Source of the DNA: Arthrobacter sp. ov118
GTDB lineage: Bacteria > Actinomycetota > Actinomycetes > Actinomycetales > Micrococcaceae
NCBI RefSeq assembly: GCF_900116495.1
Contig: NZ_FPAY01000009.1
Location: forward strand, 144,592 to 208,591
Reading direction: 5' to 3'
Length of the DNA stretch: 64,000 nucleotides
Numbering within the stretch: the first letter of the stretch is position 1; each line of letters opens with the position of its first letter. The notes beneath the pieces are model-generated. The model ran no database searches. It was not told where the DNA came from and saw only the letters and a program-made list of their open reading frames with translations. The position numbers and the translations under genes are program-made. Below are positions 51,811 through 59,691 of this stretch, piece after piece.

Positions 51811-52340
51811 TGTCCGCCCAGCCAGCCTCCCCGGGGGCCAGCCCGGCGACCAAGACGGCCCGGCAGGCACGGATCACCGCGATCCTGACCGGCGAGTCGG
51901 TCCGGTCGCAGGCGGAGCTGGCGGCGCTGCTCGCGGACGACGGCGTCCAGGTCACCCAGGCCACGCTTTCCCGGGACCTCGTCGAACTCGGCGCGGTCCG
52001 GGTCCGCGGCAAGGACGGCGTGCTGGTCTACGCCGTCCCGGGGGAGGGCGGCGAACGGGCGGCCAAGAGCGGCGTCACGCAGGAAATCCTCGACGCCCGG
52101 CTGACCCGGCTGTGCGGGGAACTGCTCGTCACGGCCGAAGCCTCGGCCAACCTCGTGGTGCTCAGAACCCCTCCGGGCGCCGCGAACTTCCTGGCTCTCG
52201 CGATCGACCACTCCGTGATGCCCTCCATCCTGGGGACCATCGCGGGGGACGACACCGTCCTCCTCGTCACCCGGGACCCCCTGGGCGGCCCGGACATCGC
52301 CGCGCGCTTCCTGCAGTTCGCCGAGGAAGCCGGCCAATAG
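51810..52340 (+). CDS. argR: Arginine repressor
   Basis: 176 residues. N-terminal winged helix (LLADDGVQVTQATLSRDLVELGAVRV) binds ARG boxes with arginine as corepressor, and the C-terminal oligomerisation domain carries TIAGDDTVLLVTRD. ATG overlaps the argF stop (TGATG). It probably represses the operator before argC, feeding back on its own operon. Confidence 0.95.
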   Translation: MSAQPASPGASPATKTARQARITAILTGESVRSQAELAALLADDGVQVTQATLSRDLVELGAVRVRGKDGVLVYAVPGEGGERAAKSGVTQEILDARLTRLCGELLVTAEASANLVVLRTPPGAANFLALAIDHSVMPSILGTIAGDDTVLLVTRDPLGGPDIAARFLQFAEEAGQ

Positions 52341-52451
52341 CTGCGTCGTTTGCCCATCAGGGGACCGGGAAGCACCGGGTTTTTGTGACAGGCTTGCAAC
52401 AGAGACTTTTCCAGACTGACAGCATCACCAAACAACTAAGGAGCATTTGAA

Positions 52452-53657
52452 GTGACTGAGCGTATTGTTCTGGCCTACTCCGGTGGCCTGGATACTTCCG
52501 TAGCCATCGGCTGGATCGGTGAAGCCACCGGGGCCGAAGTCATCGCCGTGGCGGTCGACGTCGGACAGGGCGGCGAATCACTGGAAACCATCCGCCAGCG
52601 CGCCCTGGGCTGCGGCGCCGTCGAGGCCTACGTTGCCGACGCGTCCGACGAGTTCGCCAACGAGTACTGCGTTCCCACGCTGAAGGCCAACGCCCTCTAT
52701 CAGGGCCACTACCCGCTCGTCTCCGCCATCTCCCGCCCGGTGATCGTCAAGCACCTGGTCAAGGCCGCCCGCGAGTTCGGCGCCACCACCGTGGCCCACG
52801 GCTGCACCGGCAAGGGCAACGACCAGGTCCGCTTCGAAGTCGGCATCCAGACCCTCGGCCCCGACCTGAAGTGCATCGCCCCGGTCCGTGACCTCGCCCT
52901 GACCCGCGACAAGGCCATCGCCTTCGCCGAGGAGAAGGGACTGCCGATCGAGACCACCAAGAAGAACCCCTACTCGATCGACCAGAACGTCTGGGGCCGC
53001 GCCGTCGAGACCGGCTACCTCGAGGACATCTGGAACGCTCCGACCAAGGACATCTACGACTACACCGCCACCCCGGAGTTCCCGCCGGCACCGGATGAAG
53101 TCACCATCTCCTTCGAAGCCGGCGTGCCGGTAGCCATCGACGGCGTCAAGGTCACCCCGCTGCAGGCCATCAAGGAACTCAACCGCCGCGCCGGCGCCCA
53201 GGGCGTGGGCCGGATCGACGTCGTCGAGGACCGCCTGGTCGGCATCAAGTCCCGCGAAATCTACGAGGCCCCCGGAGCCATGGCCCTCATCACGGCGCAC
53301 AAGCACCTTGAGGACATCACGATCGAGCGCGAGCAGGCCCGCTTCAAGGCCACCGTCGGCCAGCGCTGGGCAGAGCTGGTCTACGACGGCCAGTGGTTCT
53401 CCCCGCTCAAGCGCTCCCTCGACGCCTTCATCGACGACACCCAGCGCTACGTCTCCGGCGACATCCGGATGGTCCTGCACGGCGGCCAGGCGATCGTCAA
53501 CGGACGCCGCTCCGAGACCTCGCTGTACGACTTCGACCTCGCCACGTACGACACCGGCGACACCTTCGACCAGTCCATGGCCAGGGGCTTCATCGAGCTG
53601 TGGGGCATGTCCGCCAAGGTTGCCTCCGGCCGTGACCTCCGGGTCGCAGGTCAGTGA
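52452..53657 (+). CDS. argG: Argininosuccinate synthase
   Basis: 401 residues. ATP PP-loop AYSGGLDTSVAIGWI, GCTGKGNDQVRFE and the conserved RETSLYDFDLATYD-like C-terminal region. GTG with AAGGAG nine bases upstream. A 111-base gap from argR may hold a weak separate promoter but shows no clear ARG box. Confidence 0.97.
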   Translation: MTERIVLAYSGGLDTSVAIGWIGEATGAEVIAVAVDVGQGGESLETIRQRALGCGAVEAYVADASDEFANEYCVPTLKANALYQGHYPLVSAISRPVIVKHLVKAAREFGATTVAHGCTGKGNDQVRFEVGIQTLGPDLKCIAPVRDLALTRDKAIAFAEEKGLPIETTKKNPYSIDQNVWGRAVETGYLEDIWNAPTKDIYDYTATPEFPPAPDEVTISFEAGVPVAIDGVKVTPLQAIKELNRRAGAQGVGRIDVVEDRLVGIKSREIYEAPGAMALITAHKHLEDITIEREQARFKATVGQRWAELVYDGQWFSPLKRSLDAFIDDTQRYVSGDIRMVLHGGQAIVNGRRSETSLYDFDLATYDTGDTFDQSMARGFIELWGMSAKVASGRDLRVAGQ

Positions 53658-55099
53658 CGGAGGAGCAGGGCCCACGAGCTGGGGTGCGCTCGGGGACGAA
53701 TGAGGGTGCCCTGTGGGGCGGCCGGTTCGCCGGCGGCCCCGCGGACGCCCTCGCGGCGCTGAGCAAGTCCACGCACTTTGATTGGCGCCTGGCCCGCTAC
53801 GACATCGCCGGGTCCAAGGCGCACGCCCGCGTGCTGCACAAGGCCGGGCTGCTGGACGACGTCGAGCTCGAAGGCATGCTTGACGCCCTGACGCGGCTGG
53901 ACGAGGACGTGGCGACAGGTGCGTACATGCCAGCGGAGTCCGATGAGGATGTGCACGGGTCCCTTGAGCGCGGCCTGATCGAGCGCGCCGGGACCCAGCT
54001 GGGCGGCAAGCTCCGTGCCGGCCGGTCCCGCAACGACCAGGTGGCGACGCTGGGCCGGATGTTCCTGCGGGACCACGCCCGGATCATCGCCCGCGGCGTC
54101 CTCGCGACCATCGATGCGCTCGTGGAGCAGGCCAAGGCCCACCAGGGCGTGGCCATGCCCGGCCGCACCCACCTCCAGCACGCCCAGCCGGTGCTGCTGA
54201 GCCACCATCTGCTGGCCCACGCCTGGGCGCTGCTGCGCGATGTGCAGCGCCTGGCCGACTGGGACAAGCGTGCGGGCGTTTCGCCGTATGGCTCCGGCGC
54301 CCTGGCCGGGTCCTCACTGGGCCTGGACCCGGAGGCTGTGGCCGCGGACCTCGGCTTCTTCTCGGCCGCGCACAACTCGATCGACGGCACCGCTTCCCGC
54401 GACGTCTTCGCCGAGTTCGCCTGGGTCACCGCCATGATCGGTGTGGACCTGTCCCGGATCTCGGAGGAAGTGATCCTGTGGGCCACGAAGGAGTTCTCCT
54501 TTGTCACCCTGCATGATTCCTACTCCACCGGCTCCTCGATCATGCCGCAGAAGAAGAACCCGGACGTCGCCGAGCTCGCGCGCGGCAAGGCCGGCCGGCT
54601 GATTGGCAACCTGACGGGGCTCCTGGCCACGCTCAAAGGCCTGCCGCTCGCGTACAACCGCGACCTGCAGGAGGACAAGGAACCGGTCTTCGACGCCGCC
54701 GACACCCTGGAGCTCCTGCTTCCGGCCGTCTCCGGCATGATCGCAACGCTGAAGTTCAACACCGAGCGGATGGAATCGCTGGCACCCCAGGGCTTCGCGC
54801 TGGCCACGGACATCGCCGAATGGCTCGTCCGGCAGGGTGTTCCGTTCCGCGAGGCGCATGAGCTCTCCGGCGCGGCGGTCAAGCAGGCCGAAAGCCGCGG
54901 CGTCGAGCTCTGGGACCTGACGGACGCGGAATACGCCGCCATCTCGGAGCACCTGACACCGGAGGTCCGCACGGTCTTGTCCACCGAGGGCTCGCTCAAC
55001 AGCCGGAACTCCCAGGGCGGCACGGCACCGGCCGCCGTCGAACGGCAGCTGCTGGCCCTTGAAGCAGAGCTCGACGGCGTCCGCGAGTACGCCGGCTAG
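53654..55099 (+). CDS. argH: Argininosuccinate lyase
   Basis: 481 residues, fumarase/aspartase superfamily. The catalytic loop GSSIMPQKKNPDVAELARGK and RLRAGRSRNDQVATL-type substrate motif are present. GTG start overlapping the argG stop. Last gene of the arginine block. Confidence 0.96.
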   Translation: MTEEQGPRAGVRSGTNEGALWGGRFAGGPADALAALSKSTHFDWRLARYDIAGSKAHARVLHKAGLLDDVELEGMLDALTRLDEDVATGAYMPAESDEDVHGSLERGLIERAGTQLGGKLRAGRSRNDQVATLGRMFLRDHARIIARGVLATIDALVEQAKAHQGVAMPGRTHLQHAQPVLLSHHLLAHAWALLRDVQRLADWDKRAGVSPYGSGALAGSSLGLDPEAVAADLGFFSAAHNSIDGTASRDVFAEFAWVTAMIGVDLSRISEEVILWATKEFSFVTLHDSYSTGSSIMPQKKNPDVAELARGKAGRLIGNLTGLLATLKGLPLAYNRDLQEDKEPVFDAADTLELLLPAVSGMIATLKFNTERMESLAPQGFALATDIAEWLVRQGVPFREAHELSGAAVKQAESRGVELWDLTDAEYAAISEHLTPEVRTVLSTEGSLNSRNSQGGTAPAAVERQLLALEAELDGVREYAG

Positions 55100-55128
55100 C
55101 ACTCCGCTCGCCCGTTTCTGCGCGAGAT

Positions 55129-55176
55129 GGCACTTCGCGGCAATGTTTTTCCTCGCAAACACTGCCGCCAAGTGCC
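55129..55176. repeat. Long imperfect palindrome, probable dispersed intergenic repeat
   Basis: 20-base arms 55129-55148 and 55157-55176 pair at 18 of 20 positions (right arm starts AAACACTGCCGCC), 8-base loop TTCCTCGC. It lies after argH in the 231-base gap to the next gene. Its sequence resembles intergenic palindromes I recall from other Arthrobacter chromosomes; not verified. May double as a terminator. Confidence 0.65.
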
Positions 55177-55330
55177 TCCCCACCCGCCACCCTAACCTCG
55201 CAAGTCCCCACCGGCCCCCGGCCTTCGCAAGCTCAGGCCGAGGCCCAGCCGGCGTGGGCCCCGGTCAGGGAACCCTGCGGGTGGGGCCCTTCGCGGCGGT
55301 CAAGCTAGGCGCATGAGTAGGATGGGCGCC

Positions 55331-56068
55331 ATGACCTCGATCACACCAGAACAGCTTCGGGCCGAACTGCACGGCGCCGCCGACACCGTGGCCGGAATCG
55401 CCGCGAAATTGACGGAGCAGGACATCAAGGCGCCGTCGGAACTGCCGGGCTGGAGCCGCGGGCACGTGCTCGCCCACATCTGCGGCATCGCCAACGCCAT
55501 GGCCCGCCAGCTCGAATACGCCGCCCGCGGTCAGAGCATCGAACTGTACGACGGCGGCTACGAGGGCCGCAACCGCGCCATCGAGATGGCTGCCGGACAC
55601 GGCCTCGACGAGCACCGGGCCGACCTCGCCGCAGCGTTGGACAGGGCACTGCGTGGCTTCGACTCCCTCGACGCGGCAGGCTGGCACGAGTCCATCAGCT
55701 ACCGCGGGGGAGTGGTGTTCGACGGCGGCCTGGCGCTGTGGCGCGAACTTGTCATCCACGCCACTGACCTCGGCACCGGCCGCGGGCCGGAAACCTGGAG
55801 CCGGACATTCTGCGAGCACCTCTTCGATTTCCTGGCGGCCCGGGTCCCTGAGGGCCAGCGCTTTGTGCTGCAGCCCCTCGGCCTGCCCGCGGCAGCAATC
55901 GGTAGCGGCGGGAAATCGACGGTGATCAGCGGCATGGTCACAGACATTGCCGCATGGCTGGCCGGCCGCACGCCGACACTAGGCAGCCTGCGCGCCACCG
56001 CCGCGGCCGACGGCGTCGACCTTCCGGAGCTGCTGCCCTGGCCTGCCGGAGTGCCCGCCAACAAGTGA
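55331..56068 (+). CDS. Maleylpyruvate isomerase/mycothiol-dependent-type protein
   Basis: 245 residues, DinB-like four-helix fold used by mycothiol-dependent enzymes (MDMPI family). The start LRAELHGAADTVAGIAAKLTEQDIKAPSELPGWSRGHVLAHI is characteristic of MDMPI N-terminal domains, with the metal-site histidines likely in HVLAHI and the later LVIHATDLG. Exact reaction unknown. ATG with -10 TAGGAT at 55318-55323 seven bases upstream, so leaderless. In-frame GTG/ATG at 55313 is an alternative. Confidence 0.82.
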   Translation: MTSITPEQLRAELHGAADTVAGIAAKLTEQDIKAPSELPGWSRGHVLAHICGIANAMARQLEYAARGQSIELYDGGYEGRNRAIEMAAGHGLDEHRADLAAALDRALRGFDSLDAAGWHESISYRGGVVFDGGLALWRELVIHATDLGTGRGPETWSRTFCEHLFDFLAARVPEGQRFVLQPLGLPAAAIGSGGKSTVISGMVTDIAAWLAGRTPTLGSLRATAAADGVDLPELLPWPAGVPANK

Positions 56069-56080
56069 GGGCGGACAGGC

Positions 56081-56599
56081 TTACGGCCGCGCCGCCGTGA
56101 GGGCCGCTTCGCGTTCCCGCTCCAGCAGGCTGCCCTTGACGGCCAGTCCCCAGCGGAAGCCGCCCAGCGTCCCGTCGGTGCGGATGACCCGATGGCACGG
56201 CACAAACAGGGCCGCCGCGTTGAGGGCGCAGGCACTGGCCGCCGCGCGGACGGCCTTCGCGTTGCCGGACAGCTGCGCGTACTCGGTGTAGGTCACCGGG
56301 CGCCCCGGGGCGACGGTGCGCAGCACGTCCCAGGCATGGCTGCGGAAGACACCCGATTTCTGCAGCACCGGTACCCCCATGGCCGGCTCCGGATTTCCGG
56401 AGTAGAACGCCTCCACGGCCTCAGAGATGGCGCCGAGTCCTGCAACGCTCTCGAATTCTGCCGGCAGCAGGTCAGGGTGGATCTGGCCGGTCAGCTCGCC
56501 TGGATGGGCGGTCCAGCCGGAGGACAGGACCACCCCGTCGCGGGCAATGATGGTGAATGGCCCGTCCGGGGTGGACATGGTCAACAACTGCGCTTTCAT
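56081..56599 (-). CDS. ogt: Methylated-DNA--cysteine S-methyltransferase
   Basis: 172 residues. Suicide repair protein that removes the methyl group from O6-methylguanine. Active-site FVPCHRVIRTDGTLGGFRWG, and HTH-like VTYTEYAQLSGNAKAVRAAA. The ATG overlaps the stop of the ada-alkA gene upstream, so both are translated from one message. Confidence 0.95.
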   Translation of the reverse strand: MKAQLLTMSTPDGPFTIIARDGVVLSSGWTAHPGELTGQIHPDLLPAEFESVAGLGAISEAVEAFYSGNPEPAMGVPVLQKSGVFRSHAWDVLRTVAPGRPVTYTEYAQLSGNAKAVRAAASACALNAAALFVPCHRVIRTDGTLGGFRWGLAVKGSLLEREREAALTAARP

Positions 56600-58107
56600 G
56601 GCTTCGCTTTCTTTTGAGTCTGCGTCGGAAGAGAAATTGGGTTGCGCGCCGCGGCCCGGGCCGCCCCTGCCGCGCGCCAGAGGTGCATCGTGGCGTAGGA
56701 GCGCCACGGGCTGACCTCACGGAAATCGGGGGCCAGCACGGCGTCCCCCGTGGTCGGAGCGAGCGACCGGATGCCGTTGCGGATCGCGGCATCGTTGGCG
56801 AGGAACACGTCCGGGGCTCCGATGACCCGCATCGCGACGTATCCCACCGTCCACGGCCCGACGCCGGCAAGCGGCAGGAGCTTGGCTTCCAGCCCGCGGA
56901 CATCATCGCCATAGCCAAAGTCCAGGTCTCCGGAGGCCATCGCCGCCGCGGCGCGACGGACGGCATCAATCCGCCGCTGCGGGCCGCGGAGCAGTTCGAA
57001 GCCGGTCGCGGCGATCTGGGCGGCCGTGGGGAACAGCCGGTGGAGGCCGTCGGCCGGCACGAGGCTCGCGCTCCCCGCCGCGGAGAGCTGAACCAGCGCG
57101 GTGCGCGCGGCGGCCACCGTGATTTGCTGGCCGATCATGGCCCGGATGAGGAGTTCCTGCGGGTCAACGGCGCCAGGCATCCGCATGCCCGGCGTGGCGG
57201 CCACCGCCGCGGCCAAGCGGGGATCGCCGCCCAGCGTGGCATCGATGGCGACGGGATCGGCGTCGAGGTCCAGCAGGCGTCGGACCCGGCTCAGCAGGGA
57301 GGCCAGGTCCCTGAGGTCGACGGCGCCGATGGTCAGCACCAGCGGGCGTCCGGCCGCACCGGCGTCGTAATCCACCCGGAAACGGGCATCGCCGTGGCTC
57401 AGCCGCAGGGTCCGGGCATAGGAACTCGACGTCCCTTCCTCGATCCCGGTGATGGCACGGACGGCGAGGAAGTCGAACACTTCCGGATCGAACGGTTCCC
57501 GGTACGGAAGGTTGAGGGTGAGCGCCGTGGCCGCTGCCGGCGCGTGATGATGCCGTGCTGTGGCCCGCAGCGCGGAGGGCGTCATGGCGAACACTTCGCC
57601 GATGGTGTCGTTGAACTGGCGCACGCTGCTGAAGCCGGCGGCGAAGGCGATGTCCGAGGCCTTCATGGCCGTGGAGACCAGCAGGGTGCGGGCAGTCTGG
57701 GCGCGGCTGGCTCGGGCCAGGGACAGCGGACCGGCGCCGAGTTCGTGGCTGAGGATCCGGTTGAGCTGGCGCGAGGAGTAGCCCAGCCGGGCAGCGAGCC
57801 CCTCGACGCCGTCACGGTTGATGACGCCGTCGTTGATGAGCCGCATGGCGCGGCCGGCGATGTCCGAGCGCACGTTCCAGGCCGGCGTGCCGGGCACGGC
57901 CTCCGGAAGGCATCGCTTGCAGGCCCGGTACCCGGCGTCGTGCGCGGCGGCGGAGGTTTCATAGAACGTGACGTTGTCCGCCTTCGGCGTCCGGGCAGGG
58001 CACGAGGGCCGGCAATAGATCCCGGTGGTGCGGACAGCGGTGTAGAACTGCCCGTCGAAACGGGTGTCCCGGGCATCGATTGCCCGGTAGCGCTGCCAAA
58101 AGTCCAT
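56596..58107 (-). CDS. alkA: Ada-AlkA fusion: methyl-sensing activator and 3-methyladenine DNA glycosylase
   Basis: 503 residues. The N-terminal Ada zinc domain holds the cysteines in CRPSCPART and CKRC (~residues 38-72), the methylphosphotriester sensor. An AraC-type helix-turn-helix follows (~90-180), then an AlkA N domain and the helix-hairpin-helix glycosylase core (IGQQITVAAARTALVQL, PLAGVGPWTVGYVAMR). This is the AdaA-AlkA fusion seen in mycobacteria. It should both activate the adaptive response and excise alkylated bases. Confidence 0.94.
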   Translation of the reverse strand: MDFWQRYRAIDARDTRFDGQFYTAVRTTGIYCRPSCPARTPKADNVTFYETSAAAHDAGYRACKRCLPEAVPGTPAWNVRSDIAGRAMRLINDGVINRDGVEGLAARLGYSSRQLNRILSHELGAGPLSLARASRAQTARTLLVSTAMKASDIAFAAGFSSVRQFNDTIGEVFAMTPSALRATARHHHAPAAATALTLNLPYREPFDPEVFDFLAVRAITGIEEGTSSSYARTLRLSHGDARFRVDYDAGAAGRPLVLTIGAVDLRDLASLLSRVRRLLDLDADPVAIDATLGGDPRLAAAVAATPGMRMPGAVDPQELLIRAMIGQQITVAAARTALVQLSAAGSASLVPADGLHRLFPTAAQIAATGFELLRGPQRRIDAVRRAAAAMASGDLDFGYGDDVRGLEAKLLPLAGVGPWTVGYVAMRVIGAPDVFLANDAAIRNGIRSLAPTTGDAVLAPDFREVSPWRSYATMHLWRAAGAARAAARNPISLPTQTQKKAKP

Positions 58108-58197
58108 GACCCCATCCTGCCAGCTTCCCCAAGCACCTGCTAGCGGAATTCGGACACGGCCGTGGGGTGTCCCGCGGGCGTTTGTTAAAGTCTGAGA

Positions 58198-58953
58198 ATG
58201 ACTTCCACCCCGCTTCCTGCCCGTACAGAGGCGCAGCCGGGCACTAATACAGAGGCGCAGCCGGGCACCGACACAGAGGCGCAGCCGGGCGCCGACACAG
58301 GGCCGCAGCCCCGTGTGGCAGTGCCGATCCGGGAGCTGCTCGCCGGAGATGCCCGGCACGTCGCGCCGTTGCTGCTCGGAGCGGTGCTGACGCATGAAGG
58401 GCGTGATGGGTCGGTCTCGGTGCGGATCACCGAGATCGAGGCGTACCTCGGTCCGCATGATTCGCTGTATCCCGACCCCGGCTCCCACACCTTCCGTGGC
58501 CAGACGCCGCGTAACGCCCCGATGTTCGGCCCGGCCGGCCACCTCTATGTGTATTTCACGTACGGCATGCACCACTGCGCCAATATCGTGTGCGGGCCCG
58601 ACGGCGTCGCGTCCGGGCTGTTGCTCCGGGCCGGCGAAATCGTCGCGGGGCACGAACTGGCCAGGAAGAGGCGCCCGACGTCGAAATCGGACAACGACCT
58701 CGCGAGCGGGCCGGCCCGGCTGGCCACGGCGCTGGGGCTGACGACGGCGGACAGCGGGCGGGATGCCCTCGCGGCGCCGTTCCGGCTGGAGCTGCCCGCG
58801 AACGGAGGACCCGCGGCCCCCGCGGACATCAGCTCAGGGCCGCGCGTTGGTGTCGCCGGCGCCGGCGGCAGCCACGACTACCCCTGGCGGTTCTGGCTCA
58901 GCGGTGACCCGACAGTTTCCCGCTACAAAGCGGCCAAGGCGCGGAAGGCTTAG
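58198..58953 (+). CDS. AAG-type 3-methyladenine DNA glycosylase
   Basis: 251 residues. The mammalian-AAG (Mpg) family fold: ITEIEAYLGPHDSLYPD, HTFRGQTPRNAPMFGPAGHLYVYFTYGMHHC, then RLATALGLT, all typical. Removes alkylated purines; a second glycosylase beside AlkA. The first ~45 residues are a 24-base tandem repeat (TEAQPG) with no family match. -10 TAAAGT at 58186-58191 lies six bases before the ATG. Divergent from ada-alkA across 90 bases. Confidence 0.9.
   Translation: MTSTPLPARTEAQPGTNTEAQPGTDTEAQPGADTGPQPRVAVPIRELLAGDARHVAPLLLGAVLTHEGRDGSVSVRITEIEAYLGPHDSLYPDPGSHTFRGQTPRNAPMFGPAGHLYVYFTYGMHHCANIVCGPDGVASGLLLRAGEIVAGHELARKRRPTSKSDNDLASGPARLATALGLTTADSGRDALAAPFRLELPANGGPAAPADISSGPRVGVAGAGGSHDYPWRFWLSGDPTVSRYKAAKARKA
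58225..58320 (+). repeat. Four tandem 24-bp units at the 5' end of the Mpg gene
   Basis: Units at 58225-58248, 58249-58272, 58273-58296 and a diverged one at 58297-58320. Each begins ACAGAGGCGCAGCCGGGC and encodes TEAQPG plus two variable residues; the last unit is diverged (ACAGGG). In frame, so copy number can vary. Confidence 0.93.
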
Positions 58954-58985
58954 CCGGGCCGCCCACCGGCGAGTAGGGTGGATGG

Positions 58986-59543
58986 GTGAATCCAAGCGAG
59001 CCGAACCAGATCCAGACAACCAAACCGGTGGATGAGCTGATCAGCAGCCTGTGCGCCACCATCCCGGACTATCCCAAACCCGGAATCAGCTTCAAGGATC
59101 TGACGCCGGTTTTCGCCGACGGGGCGGCACTGAAGGCCGTCGTCGACTCGCTGGTCGAACCTTTCAAGGGCCAGTTCGACGCCGTCGCCGGGGTGGAAGC
59201 CCGCGGCTTCCTTCTGGCGGCGGCTGCCGCCTACGCCACCGGCACCGGCGTGATCACGGTCCGGAAGGCCGGCAAGCTGCCCCGCGACGTCGTCTCCGAG
59301 GACTACGCGTTGGAATACGGCACCGCCACCCTCGAACTGCACAAGACCGATCTCGCTCCGGGCAGCCGCGTGCTGATCCTCGATGACGTGCTCGCGACCG
59401 GCGGCACGCTCGGTGCCGCGGCACGGCTGTTCGAACGCTGCGGCATCCAGGTGGCTGGCGTCGGCGTCGTTCTGGAACTCGACGAACTGGGCGGCCGGGC
59501 CGCGCTGACCGGCCACAACGTCCGCTCGCTGCTGCGCCTGTAA
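58986..59543 (+). CDS. apt: Adenine phosphoribosyltransferase
   Basis: 185 residues. PRPP-binding loop VLILDDVLATGGTLGAAA. Adenine salvage to AMP. GTG start, with -10 TAGGGT at 58974-58979 six bases upstream, so a leaderless mRNA is likely. Confidence 0.95.
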   Translation: MNPSEPNQIQTTKPVDELISSLCATIPDYPKPGISFKDLTPVFADGAALKAVVDSLVEPFKGQFDAVAGVEARGFLLAAAAAYATGTGVITVRKAGKLPRDVVSEDYALEYGTATLELHKTDLAPGSRVLILDDVLATGGTLGAAARLFERCGIQVAGVGVVLELDELGGRAALTGHNVRSLLRL

Positions 59544-59691
59544 CCGGGAACTGCCTTCTGGATCATTTATGCCGGGTCGGTAGAATTCCCAGACGAAGAC
59601 TCCCTTCGCAATGTTCGACGGACATTAACGGTTACGTCTATCGAATAGCTGTAGAATGGTAGGTCTGTCTTTTTCGATAGGGGAACGTTCG

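Noticed and set aside
52370..52390. Terminator between argR and argG
   Set aside because: The ACCGGG repeats are direct, not inverted; the possible stem is 4 bp only.
56596..58653. Longer ada-alkA start beyond 58107
   Set aside because: It would run antisense through the start of mpg; family proteins start at MDFWQRYRAID-like sequence.
59604..59617. SOS box upstream of the HelD-like gene
   Set aside because: A GTTCG is present but no matching CGAAC half at N4 spacing.
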